The notes under the pieces were generated by a model, which searched no databases, had not been told where the DNA came from, and worked only from the letters and a program-made list of their open reading frames with translations. A stretch of 64,000 bases of DNA from Candidatus Hydrogenedentota bacterium. GTDB lineage: Bacteria > Hydrogenedentota > Hydrogenedentia > Hydrogenedentales > JAEUWI01. The DNA lies in NCBI GenBank assembly GCA_019637335.1, contig JAHBVV010000021.1:1-64000 (forward strand), read 5' to 3'. Below are positions 20,226-28,410 of the stretch, in pieces. Both the position numbers and the translations under genes were made by a program. Position 1 is the first letter of the stretch. Each line of letters opens with the position of its first letter.

Positions 20226-20301
20226 AGCCGCATGGCCAAATTGGTAAGGCACCAGATTCTGGTTCTGGGTATTCTAGGTTCGAGTCCTAGTGCGGCTGCC
20301 A
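20226..20301 (+). tRNA. tRNA-Gln (anticodon CTG)
   Basis: 76 nt with encoded CCA. Acceptor AGCCGCA pairs with TGCGGCT; anticodon stem CCAGA/TCTGG encloses the loop TTCTGGT, giving anticodon CTG; the T arm CTAGG-TTCGAGT-CCTAG is perfect. Discriminator G73 is as expected for glutamine. Confidence 0.95.
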
Positions 20302-20346
20302 TTTTATACACATAGACGGCCCTCGGGCCGTAGCCACGTTTTCGGT

Positions 20347-20422
20347 GGCCCGTTCATCTAGGGGTTTAGGATGCGGGATTCTCAGTCCCGTCACAGGGGT
20401 TCGAATCCCCTACGGGCTACCA
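20347..20422 (+). tRNA. tRNA-Glu (anticodon CTC)
   Basis: 76 nt with encoded CCA. Acceptor GGCCCGT/ACGGGCT has one G-T pair at position 1; anticodon stem CGGGA/TCCCG encloses TTCTCAG, giving CTC; T arm AGGGG-TTCGAAT-CCCCT is perfect. It lies 45 bp after tRNA-Gln and probably shares its transcript. Confidence 0.95.
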
Positions 20423-20434
20423 TATAGATTGCAG

Positions 20435-20462
20435 GGCCCCGGCTTCCGCCGGGGTCTTTTTT
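20435..20462 (+). terminator. Intrinsic terminator after the tRNA pair
   Basis: CCCCGGC-TTCC-GCCGGGG hairpin with flanking GG/TC pairs, followed by TTTTTT at 20457-20462. A textbook intrinsic terminator closing the tRNA unit. Confidence 0.9.
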
Positions 20463-20581
20463 GTCTCCGCCTTACCAAAATCCCGCACGCCAATACGGGG
20501 GCCTGGGCTACGCGCTGGGGCGAAATTCGGCTCATACGCCGCGGTGGGCCGCTGGTGGATTGAAATGGAAGAGGTTTCCGC

Positions 20582-21928
20582 TCAGGGTCTTTCCAGCCCA
20601 TAATCTTCGATTTTCTTGCGCAGGGTCACGCGCGTAATGTCGAGGATTTCGGACGTTTGCTTGATGTTCCAACCGGTGGCGCGCAGCACACGGGTGACAT
20701 ACGCCTTTTCCATATCACGCAATGATTTGAGCTCGGAATCTTCGCCTTCCGGCACGGCCTCGTCGCCGATGGCGGTCTGGACGAGGTCCGCGGTGACAAT
20801 CGGGCCGCGGGATAGCAGGGCGGCCCGGGTCAGCACGTTATTCAGTTCGCGTATGTTACCCGGCCAGGGATAGCGTTCGCAGCGGCTGAGCGCCTCGGCG
20901 GATATGCCCTGAATGTCCTTGTGGAGCTCCCTTCCGAGGCGCGCGAGCATGCTATTGGCGAGGATGGCGATATCGGAGCGCCTTTCGCGAAGCGCGGGCA
21001 CGTAAATGGTGGACACCGCGAGCCGGTAGTACAGGTCGTCGCGGAAAGTCTTTTCCGCCACCATGGATTTCAGGTCCCGGTGCGTGGCGGCGATGACCCG
21101 CGCGCGAAATGGGATCGACTTGGTGCTACCGACCCGTTCAAACTCTTTTTCCTGCAGCACGCGAAGCAATTTTGCCTGAAGCTCGAGAGGCATATCCCCG
21201 ATCTCATCGAAGAAAACCGTCCCCTCTCCGGCGGCCTCCAGCCTTCCCGGCCTGTCAGCGTCCGCACCCGTGAACGCGCCCTTCACGTGTCCGAACAATT
21301 CGCTTTCCAGCAACGTGGAAACGACGGCGGAGCAGTTCACCGCGACAAAAGGCCGTTCCGGAGCGCCTGTTTCGTGCAGGGCCCTCGCCACGAGCTCTTT
21401 TCCGGTTCCCGTCTCACCTTGAACCAATACGGGCACGTGGCTTCCCGCGGTAATCGCGATCTGTTTCAGCACTTCGATTGTGCGGGGGTGCGACCCGATG
21501 ATTTCGTGTGGATTCCAAGCAGCCTCGCCCGTTTCGGGCTGCGACCGCCGCACGGCCACTCCAGCTCCCCGGCTGGCCGCCTTCTCAATTGAAAGCATGA
21601 CGGCATCGAGATCGAGCGGCTTCCGTATATAGTCGAACGCGCCGAGGCGCACGGCTTCAATCGTAGCCTTATAATCCTGCACGCCGGTAATCATCACCGG
21701 AACGGTCAGCGCGCTCCGCGGAAGTTCCCGGAACTTGCGCAGTATATCGAGGCCGGTGGTGTCCGGCAGGTTCAGGTCGATGAATGCGAGGTCGTAGGGT
21801 TCGGCGGCGAGCCGGTCAAGGCCTTCGGCGCCGGAGTTGCAGGTATCGGCGCGGTGTCCGGCTCGCTCCAGGTGGATCTGGAGCGAGCGGCACAACGCGC
21901 GATCATCATCGATGACGAGTATGTTCAT
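20582..21928 (-). CDS. NtrC-family sigma-54-dependent response regulator
   Basis: 448 aa. Receiver domain 1-120 with Asp51 as phosphoacceptor (FIDLNLPD) and Lys in IRKPLD. AAA+ domain: Walker A GETGTGKE at 171-178, the sigma-54 contact loop GAFTGA at 217-222, Walker B FFDEIGD at about 240-246. A Fis-type helix-turn-helix closes the protein (NIKQTSEILDITRVTLRKKIEDYG). Phosphorylated forms use ATP to open sigma-54 promoters. The kinase gene ends 36 bp upstream, so the two are co-transcribed. A sigma-54-like site in front of the divergent gene at 24224 is a plausible target. It does not look like the PrsR regulator of PEP-CTERM systems. Confidence 0.94.
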   Translation of the reverse strand: MNILVIDDDRALCRSLQIHLERAGHRADTCNSGAEGLDRLAAEPYDLAFIDLNLPDTTGLDILRKFRELPRSALTVPVMITGVQDYKATIEAVRLGAFDYIRKPLDLDAVMLSIEKAASRGAGVAVRRSQPETGEAAWNPHEIIGSHPRTIEVLKQIAITAGSHVPVLVQGETGTGKELVARALHETGAPERPFVAVNCSAVVSTLLESELFGHVKGAFTGADADRPGRLEAAGEGTVFFDEIGDMPLELQAKLLRVLQEKEFERVGSTKSIPFRARVIAATHRDLKSMVAEKTFRDDLYYRLAVSTIYVPALRERRSDIAILANSMLARLGRELHKDIQGISAEALSRCERYPWPGNIRELNNVLTRAALLSRGPIVTADLVQTAIGDEAVPEGEDSELKSLRDMEKAYVTRVLRATGWNIKQTSEILDITRVTLRKKIEDYGLERP

Positions 21929-21964
21929 GACAGCTTTCCGTATGGCCGGTAGCGGCCCATACGC

Positions 21965-23737
21965 TCAATGTTCGGCGCGCGGCAATCCAATGCAGAACGC
22001 CGCGCCGCCTTGGGGAGACGCACCGGCGTAGATGCGCCCGCCGTGAAGTTCCACAATTTTTTTCGCGTTTGCCAGGCCCAGCCCGGTTCCGTCGCTCTTG
22101 GTCGTGAAGAAGGGCTTGAACAGTATCGCCCGGTGTTCGGGGCGTATTCCGGCGCCCGAATCAAGTACTTCCACGATTACCTCGCCCCCATGAACGCGCG
22201 CGCCGATTTCCACGGCGGATCCGTTGGGTGACGCGTCAACAGCGTTCTTAACCAGGTTTTCAAGGACGCGGGAGAATTGCTCGACATCGACATTTACCGA
22301 GGCCATGTCCGTATAATCTTCGAAGGCGATCTGGATGCCCTTTTCCGCGGCCAGCCGCCTCAGGTTTTGCATCAGGTTCGCAAGCAGCGCGCCTGCGGGG
22401 AAGGGCTCCAAGTTCAAATCTATGGGCCGCCCGTATTGAAGGAGTTCATGGAGCATTCCTTCGAGCCGGGCGGATTGGCCAGACGCGATTTCCGCCAGCT
22501 CCCGATCATCCGCATCCAGTCTGGCCGAGGATTTCAGAGCATGCAGGTTCATCTTGATTGACGATAGCGGGTTTCTCATCTCGTGAACGACCCGGGACGT
22601 CAGCTCGCCGACGGTAGCGAGCGTGGCGGATCGCACGATGACGTTTTCCTTATCCCGGAGATCGTCCAGCATGCCATTGAACGCCGAACGCACCTCCTCG
22701 ACCTCGCGGAGCGTGGCGGGCTCCATGCGAGCATCGGTGTTCCCGCTGGAAATCCCGCGGGCGACCCTGGCGAGGTTGGCCAGCGGGCCACCGAGGGAGC
22801 CGGAGAGCCACGCCGATACAAACGTAACGGCAAGAAGCGCAACGACCACAACGACCGTTGCGCGAAACAGCAACACCCTGACTGGGCGCATGGCCTCGTC
22901 CTGGCGAATTTCCACGACCAGCCACCAATCGCTCCCCAACGGGAGGGGAAGGGTGGCTCCAATTGTATCGCCTGTTTGGAAAGTGGAGTCCCTGGTCTGA
23001 GCCGCGCCCGGATCGCCGGAATCGAGGTGATCAAATGCGAGGAACTCATCCGCGCTCCCGTGGGTGGCGGCAAGAGGCGCCGCGCCGCGCCGCTTGTCCG
23101 AGCTCGCCAGATACACCGTGCCGGTACGACCGAGCCCGGCCCGGTCCTCCAGAATTGGGGACACCGCCCGGGTTACATTGAGGCGGGCCACGACGAAGCC
23201 GGCTATTGCGCCCTGGCCGCGTCTGACTGGGATGCTCAATCGCATCATTGCTTCGCGGCCATCCGCCGCGCCTTCCGGTTCGCTGTAGACCTTCTCGGCG
23301 CTGGCGGCCCGATCGCGGAACTCGGCGTCAACGGCCGTTTGTCCCGGATCGCCGTCCACCTCCGCAGCCGCAAGTAAAGTCCATTCCGGACCGTAGAGCG
23401 CAAGGCTCTCATACTCGCTGCCCGCACCTTGAATCGAGTTCAGCGTTTCTCGCCAGTGCGAAAAAGCCTTTTCACGACGCCCCGATTGGAGTTCTTCCAG
23501 CGCCGAGGAGAGGCCAGGGAGACTTGCCAGCGCGGCCAGGTCACGCTCGCGCTCGATGAGCCAAAGCTGGATCATGGCCCGTCGCGAAGCCGCTATCGAC
23601 AGGACGTGTTGCTCCAACAACGCGTGAACGGCCATTCGTCCACAGTGATAGCCCTGATACGCAACGATGGTCAGCGGTATCAGTGAAAGCAGGGTCAGTG
23701 CGGCGAATATGCGGTGGCGCAGGCTACTACCTGGCAT
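21965..23737 (-). CDS. Membrane sensor histidine kinase, partner of the NtrC-type regulator
   Basis: 590 aa from the ATG at 23737 (AGGA 8-9 nt upstream, signal anchor begins at once); earlier in-frame ATGs extend it by up to 43 residues. Layout: membrane segment near residues 10-28, an extracytoplasmic sensor of about 270 residues (Cache-like by position), second membrane segment (about 295-320), HAMP, HisKA with the phosphorylated His in VVHEMRNPLSSIKMN, then HATPase_c with ENLVKNAVDASPNG, VLDSGAGI and GTGLGLANAKKIVELHGG. Similar in plan to ZraS/AtoS kinases. Signal unknown. Confidence 0.9.
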   Translation of the reverse strand: MPGSSLRHRIFAALTLLSLIPLTIVAYQGYHCGRMAVHALLEQHVLSIAASRRAMIQLWLIERERDLAALASLPGLSSALEELQSGRREKAFSHWRETLNSIQGAGSEYESLALYGPEWTLLAAAEVDGDPGQTAVDAEFRDRAASAEKVYSEPEGAADGREAMMRLSIPVRRGQGAIAGFVVARLNVTRAVSPILEDRAGLGRTGTVYLASSDKRRGAAPLAATHGSADEFLAFDHLDSGDPGAAQTRDSTFQTGDTIGATLPLPLGSDWWLVVEIRQDEAMRPVRVLLFRATVVVVVALLAVTFVSAWLSGSLGGPLANLARVARGISSGNTDARMEPATLREVEEVRSAFNGMLDDLRDKENVIVRSATLATVGELTSRVVHEMRNPLSSIKMNLHALKSSARLDADDRELAEIASGQSARLEGMLHELLQYGRPIDLNLEPFPAGALLANLMQNLRRLAAEKGIQIAFEDYTDMASVNVDVEQFSRVLENLVKNAVDASPNGSAVEIGARVHGGEVIVEVLDSGAGIRPEHRAILFKPFFTTKSDGTGLGLANAKKIVELHGGRIYAGASPQGGAAFCIGLPRAEH

Positions 23738-24037
23738 GATCCAATCCTGGGATTTTCGTCTGGGCTGTTTCCGGGTGCTGATGGATTCGAGACTCCCCAT
23801 TATAGTGCGCGTTGCCGCTCCGCGCGACCACCCGAATTCGATTGACGGGCAACGGGGTTGACTCACGCTTGGCGTTGATTTTTGGGACGGGACTCCCCGG
23901 CGGGCGCGGAATTACCGAATACAGCCGGCCCCGTGTGGCCAGATTCTGACCAGCGATCGTGGTTAGAAGCTTTTCCGCGGATTTCGGATGTTCTTCGAAA
24001 GCACCCTTTTTATTGGTGTTTTCCGCGGTTTTTCGTT

Positions 24038-24053
24038 TGGCATGATACATGCT
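24038..24053 (+). promoter_or_regulatory. Candidate sigma-54 promoter for the small repeat-protein gene
   Basis: TGGCATGATACATGCT agrees with TGGCAYGnnnnTTGCW except for one base of the -12 element (ATGC). GG and GC doublets are 10 bp apart. The TTTTCCGCGG decamer occurs at 23971-23980 and again at 24019-24028; the upstream copy could be part of an activator site. The gene start is about 160 nt downstream of the expected transcription start. Confidence 0.55.
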
Positions 24054-24223
24054 TTCGCTTAGGCAAGGCCCGCAAGCCCTGGCGCGGACGGCGGCGGTTG
24101 AAGAAACCGGCTGACCACTCCAGCGAGCGGCGGCACAATTGAAACCCACTGTCGAACGGGGTATACAGCGCCACCGCGCTTACTACCCCAAACACCCCCA
24201 ACGGGGTATTAAGGAGAGCAGCC

Positions 24224-24607
24224 ATGTACAAATCTCTGATTCTCACCGCCACCGCCCTCACCTTTGTTGCCATGAGCGCCTCGGCCCACGCCGGAACGAT
24301 CATTGACAAGGGCGAACTCGGCAAGTACGAGCGCCGGGGCCAGTTTCTCAAGCCCGTGCTGGCCGCGGCCCCGCGCAATGTCGCCTCGGACCAGAAGGTC
24401 GCGGCGCGCAATGAGGCCGGGAACATCGTCGACAAGGGCGAGCTCGGCAAGTACGAGCGCCGGGGCCAGTTTCTCAAGCCCGTACTGGAAGTTGGCCCCC
24501 AGGGTTGGGCAAACATGGGCCGTGTGGCCCCGGCCAGCAGCGTCACGCACAAACACGGGCTGAATGGAAAGGAACACCGAAACATCGGGCGCAAACGCGC
24601 CTACTGA
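24224..24607 (+). CDS. Small secreted protein with two near-identical internal repeats
   Basis: 127 aa, ATG after AAGGAGAGC. Signal peptide of about 23 residues ending AHA. The mature protein carries the segment DKGELGKYERRGQFLKPVL twice (28-46 and 70-88), 42 residues apart. The DNA of the two units is almost identical (58 bp with two silent differences), so the duplication is recent or under gene conversion. The C-terminal 35 residues are basic. I do not recognise the family. It faces the two-component system at 20.6-23.7 kb and may be its target, possibly an envelope-associated binding or stress protein; that is inference. Confidence 0.75.
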   Translation: MYKSLILTATALTFVAMSASAHAGTIIDKGELGKYERRGQFLKPVLAAAPRNVASDQKVAARNEAGNIVDKGELGKYERRGQFLKPVLEVGPQGWANMGRVAPASSVTHKHGLNGKEHRNIGRKRAY

Positions 24608-25081
24608 ATATGGTGTGGAGCGGCGCCTGGAGGCCACCAACGGCTTCCGGGCGCCGTGGGCGTTTTGCGGTATGTGGCAGGGCGGGGAGGTCAAGGAGGG
24701 GTGGCCGAAGGTATGCTCTCGAACGCGCGAAAGGCCTATTTGGCGTAACCTCCCGACAATAGTCTGGTTCTGAGGCTGCCGGGTGTCGCACTCTGGTCGC
24801 CGCCTTACGAGAATCCGGTCCGCGCCGTTATTGGGGTGGAACCAACGGCAACAATCAGGCGAGGGCGACGGTTTGTCTCGGACGTATCGAGCAATGTTTT
24901 ATCGTTGGATCGCGCACCGGGACGCGGAGGATGTCACACAGGCAGGGTGCGAGAAGCTCGCGTTTCAATCCAAGCGGTCGGGTCCCCGATAAGCCGGTGG
25001 CTACACCGCATCGCGAGGAAGCCGTGAACTGGAAGCGATCGCTGCCGTGAAGTTCCGCCAGGACCGTGAGGCGCGGGGCGG
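24608..25081. other. Gene-poor interval with a possible sigma-factor remnant
   Basis: No intact gene is supported. The part at 24888-25024 resembles a broken ECF sigma region 2 and is listed separately. The remainder shows no repeat shared with other parts of the window. Confidence 0.5.
24888..25024 (+). pseudogene. Frameshifted ECF sigma factor fragment
   Basis: In one frame the translation reads RAMFYRWIAHRDAEDVTQ then CEKLAFQSKRSG; after a shift near 24970 another frame continues SPISRWLHRIARKP and stops. Together these match the order of ECF region 2 (DAEDVTQ followed by the RAWLYRIARN-type helix). Region 4 is not found. If real it is a decayed gene; similarity is by eye only. Confidence 0.35.
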
Positions 25082-28000
25082 CTATTCCCCCGTGGCTTCG
25101 AGGGCGGCGGCGCATTTTTTCACGAAGGCGTCCTGCGCGTCGTTTACGCTGATGAAGGGTAGCTTTGGCGCCTCTTTTGTTGGCTGCGCGGCGCCGATGG
25201 CCCAGGCTTCACGGGCTTCGTCGTGGCGGCCGAGTTTGGCGAGGCTCTGGCCCTGCCAGTAGCGGATTTCGGCGTCGGTGAGGACGTATCGGCGGCCGAC
25301 GTTGAGGTATTCCGGGTAGGTGAGGGCTTCGGAGAAGTCCGCCAGGGCGGGTTCGAATGCGCCGGCCTCGTAGTGCTGAAGCCCGCGGGCGAGCAGGGCC
25401 GCCTCGAAGATGTCGTGCGGGCGGGTGGAACCTTCGTAGTTGGTGAAGGTGGCGTCTTTCAGGAGCGCGAGGCAGTTGTCGTACCGGCCCTCGCCCAGGT
25501 AGGCCTCGGCGAGCCACAGGACGATATCGAAGCGCGTGGGCGCCTCGCGGGGCATGGTTTCGAGGAGCGCGATGGCTTCGGCCTTCTTGCCGGCGGCGGC
25601 GAGCACGAGCGCGAGATCGCGGTGGTTTACCTGGTGGTTGGTAACGGGGAACACGCCATGGGGCAGGTAGGCCTTGTATTCGACGGCGTCTGGGTTTTCG
25701 GCGGCGGCGGCCCGCGCCGCCTCGTCCTCGGCGGCGCGCGCCATGGCGTTACCGAGGCACTCTTCGGCGCGCGCGAGGTCGTTCCCGCGTTTCCAGGCAT
25801 CCAGCCCGAGGAGGCGCCAGGCGACGGCGGGGGCGTCGGGCTGCTGGACCGCGGATTCCCAGAGGGCGACGGCGTCATCCATCGCGAAGAGTGCGGCTTC
25901 GAGGCATCCGGCGGCGGTGAGGATGTTTGCGTCTTGCGGGTCGACGCTTCGGGCGTAGGCGAGCACGGGGCGCGTCTCTGGGCGGGAGGGGAAGGTGTAG
26001 GTGTGGGGCATGCGCTTCGCGAGATCGACGAGGGCGGCGGCATGGGCCTCGTTCCCAATGCGCGCGCGGCACCAGGCGAGGTAGTAGACGGGGAGTGGCC
26101 CCAGGAAATGGCGTCCGTCCTTCACGCGCTCGAGGATGGCGATGGCGTCGTGGTAGCGGCCGAGATTCGTGAAGAAGGTCACGGTTTCAATGAGGGTGAA
26201 AAGGCGCTCGCCGCAGTTCTGCTCGAAATAGGCGACCGCTTCGCCGGCCTTGCTCGAATCCGCCAGGGCGTAGAGCGCGTTGAGCACGAAGTTGGTGGGG
26301 TCGTCCGCGTCGCGCGCGGCGGCGATTTCGGCGGCGATGTTCTCGCCGGCGGCGAGCCGGGCGGCGAACTCCCAGTCGCGGAAGCGCGTGTTTTCGGGGG
26401 CCAGCGCGCGCGCGGCGGCGAAATCGCTTACGGCGGCCGGGTAGTCGCCGAGGTTCATGCGGGCGCGCCCGGCGAGGCTGTATCCCTCGGCGCGGAGCGC
26501 CAGTCCGCGCACGGCGGCATAGCCGCTGTCGATGGCGCCGCGGAAATCGCCGGAAGCGAGTTGCGCCGCGCCCAGGAGGTAGCGCGCGCGGTGGGCCTCC
26601 TCATCGACCCGGAGGGCCTCCTGGCAGTGGAGGATGGCGCGGGTGTAGTCCCCGCGTTCCAGGTGGAGGGCGGCGAGGGCTTCCAGGGCGCCGGTGTGCC
26701 CCGGCGATACGGCGAGGACTTCTTCGTACTTGGTTTTCGCCTCTTCCGGGCGGTTCTCGCGGTTGAGCAGTTCGGCCTGGTGATAGAGGCGGGTGGCTTC
26801 GGGGAGGGTTTCGCGCCAGGCCTTTTCCGCGGCGAGGTCCGGCGCTTCCACGGGGGTGATCGCCAGGGGGGTGGCATAGGCGAGCAGGGTGGCGTCTCCC
26901 TGCGTCACGCGAACGTCGACGGGGCCCGAGGCGACTCCGCTCACGGCCACGGACACGGGCGCGACCGGGGACAGAGAGGCGGGCTGGTCGAGCAGGACCT
27001 TGTTCCCCTGCGAAAGGACGACGCGGGCATCGGGGAAAATGCCGGTGGCGAGCATCTTGATGGTGAGGTTGTCGCCGCTGCGGACGGCGTTTACGGCGAG
27101 GTCGCGGTTGGCGAATTCGAATCCGTCACCGAGGCCATGGACGGGGTACCAGTACTCGCGCCAGGCGACTTCCTGGTGCGGGTGGAGGAACCCGTAGTCC
27201 GCCTGGGTGAGGAGCGGCCCGGACTGCACTTCGATGTAGGGAGCGTCTTCCGGACCGCTGTCGGTAAGGCCCATCTGGCTGACAACGCCGAAGTCGTCCT
27301 CGCCCCAGGTCCAGGCTTTCTTGCCGGGCAGGAGGCGGTGGTCGGCGTGGGAGACGACGCCGCGGTCGAGATCGACGTCGTAGGCCCCGAAGAAGTCCTG
27401 ATCGCAGCCGTAGGCGAAGACCGAGCTCATGGTGGGGTAGTTGCGGAGCCAGGTCATGTCCTTCCCTTCGTGGACGGGCCACGAGAAGAACTCCTCGCCG
27501 TTGTGGTCGCTGCCGAGGGACATGGGGAAGATGAAGCGGGTTCCATCGAGGTTGGGGAAGGCGGTGTTGTTCCAGAAGTAGTAGGTGTGGGTGCCGTCGG
27601 TCGGGTTGAACATCCGGATCGACTCGTCGAGATAGGCCTTGCCGGGGTGCAGGGTGAGCTGGACGGTCCAGCGGGTGCGGAAGTTCTTTTCGGTATTGCC
27701 CACCACGAGCGTTGCGGATCCGTCGCCGTTTTGCAGCAGGGCGGCGTCGACGGGGGAGACGATGGTGACGGTGTGGCCCTGGGGTCCGGCATTCCATTCG
27801 ATGCCGCCGGCGATCCAGGCGCCGCGCATGGCGATCAGGGCGGGCTTGATCACGCCGGGGGTATGAAAGACCTCGGTGTCCGTGGTCTTGTTCCATACGG
27901 AGTGGATGCGCCCGCCGAGCTCGGGCAGGCAGGTGATCTTGAGGTATTCGTTTTCGAGAAAGAGCGCGCGATAGGTGCGCGTTTCGGCGTGTCTCAGAAG

Positions 28001-28192
28001 GTGGTCCTGGCGGGTGTAGGGGTAATAGATGCTGTTTTCGTAGGCCGAAAAGACGGGATTCGGGTCGTCGATCCAGGGGTAGGTCTTGAGGTCGAGGGTA
28101 CCCTCCCAGGCCTTGACCGGTTCCCCGTGCGCCGCCCCCGTGAGCAGCAGCAGCGACACCAGAACAGCCAACACGCGCGGTTTCTGAATCAT
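25082..28192 (-). CDS. DUF5107 domain and TPR protein, secreted
   Basis: 1036 aa from ATG 28192 (GAAGGAAC upstream; an earlier in-frame ATG adds 13 charged residues before the signal peptide). Signal peptide ends near AHGEP. Residues about 30-370 resemble the DUF5107 beta-sandwich found in carbohydrate-active proteins (LFLENEYLKITCLPELGGRIHSVWNKTT, WIAGGIEWNAGPQGH, a galactose-mutarotase-like fold). From about 470 onward come repeated tetratricopeptide units (ALEALAALHLERGDYTRAILHCQEALRVDEEAHRARYLLGAAQLASGDF and later copies). Probably binds or processes a sugar polymer at the surface. Divergent from the DUF255 gene. Confidence 0.82.
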   Translation of the reverse strand: MIQKPRVLAVLVSLLLLTGAAHGEPVKAWEGTLDLKTYPWIDDPNPVFSAYENSIYYPYTRQDHLLRHAETRTYRALFLENEYLKITCLPELGGRIHSVWNKTTDTEVFHTPGVIKPALIAMRGAWIAGGIEWNAGPQGHTVTIVSPVDAALLQNGDGSATLVVGNTEKNFRTRWTVQLTLHPGKAYLDESIRMFNPTDGTHTYYFWNNTAFPNLDGTRFIFPMSLGSDHNGEEFFSWPVHEGKDMTWLRNYPTMSSVFAYGCDQDFFGAYDVDLDRGVVSHADHRLLPGKKAWTWGEDDFGVVSQMGLTDSGPEDAPYIEVQSGPLLTQADYGFLHPHQEVAWREYWYPVHGLGDGFEFANRDLAVNAVRSGDNLTIKMLATGIFPDARVVLSQGNKVLLDQPASLSPVAPVSVAVSGVASGPVDVRVTQGDATLLAYATPLAITPVEAPDLAAEKAWRETLPEATRLYHQAELLNRENRPEEAKTKYEEVLAVSPGHTGALEALAALHLERGDYTRAILHCQEALRVDEEAHRARYLLGAAQLASGDFRGAIDSGYAAVRGLALRAEGYSLAGRARMNLGDYPAAVSDFAAARALAPENTRFRDWEFAARLAAGENIAAEIAAARDADDPTNFVLNALYALADSSKAGEAVAYFEQNCGERLFTLIETVTFFTNLGRYHDAIAILERVKDGRHFLGPLPVYYLAWCRARIGNEAHAAALVDLAKRMPHTYTFPSRPETRPVLAYARSVDPQDANILTAAGCLEAALFAMDDAVALWESAVQQPDAPAVAWRLLGLDAWKRGNDLARAEECLGNAMARAAEDEAARAAAAENPDAVEYKAYLPHGVFPVTNHQVNHRDLALVLAAAGKKAEAIALLETMPREAPTRFDIVLWLAEAYLGEGRYDNCLALLKDATFTNYEGSTRPHDIFEAALLARGLQHYEAGAFEPALADFSEALTYPEYLNVGRRYVLTDAEIRYWQGQSLAKLGRHDEAREAWAIGAAQPTKEAPKLPFISVNDAQDAFVKKCAAALEATGE

Positions 28193-28410
28193 GACCCGTT
28201 CCTTCCTCTTGAATTTCGCAACCGGCGGCATCCCCGACCGCCGGGGTTTATTTTAGTAAGGAGGCGCGGGAATGTACAGTTGGGGGTTAGGCTGGAGTGG
28301 ACGGCAGGGACAACAGGGACAGCGGGGGCGGCGGGGGTGGAATGTGGTATGGTGGTGTCAGCAGAACCGTCTTGAAACTCCGCAATCAACCCGCCATTTG
28401 GGAGGCCGCC

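Noticed and set aside
20226-20422. Phage or island attachment site at the tRNA pair
   Set aside because: No integrase nearby and no direct repeat of a tRNA 3' end found in the adjacent sequence.
25223-28375. 1050-residue open frame opposite the DUF5107/TPR gene
   Set aside because: Gly/Val/Glu-rich antisense frame in a very GC-rich gene; no start site or family pattern.
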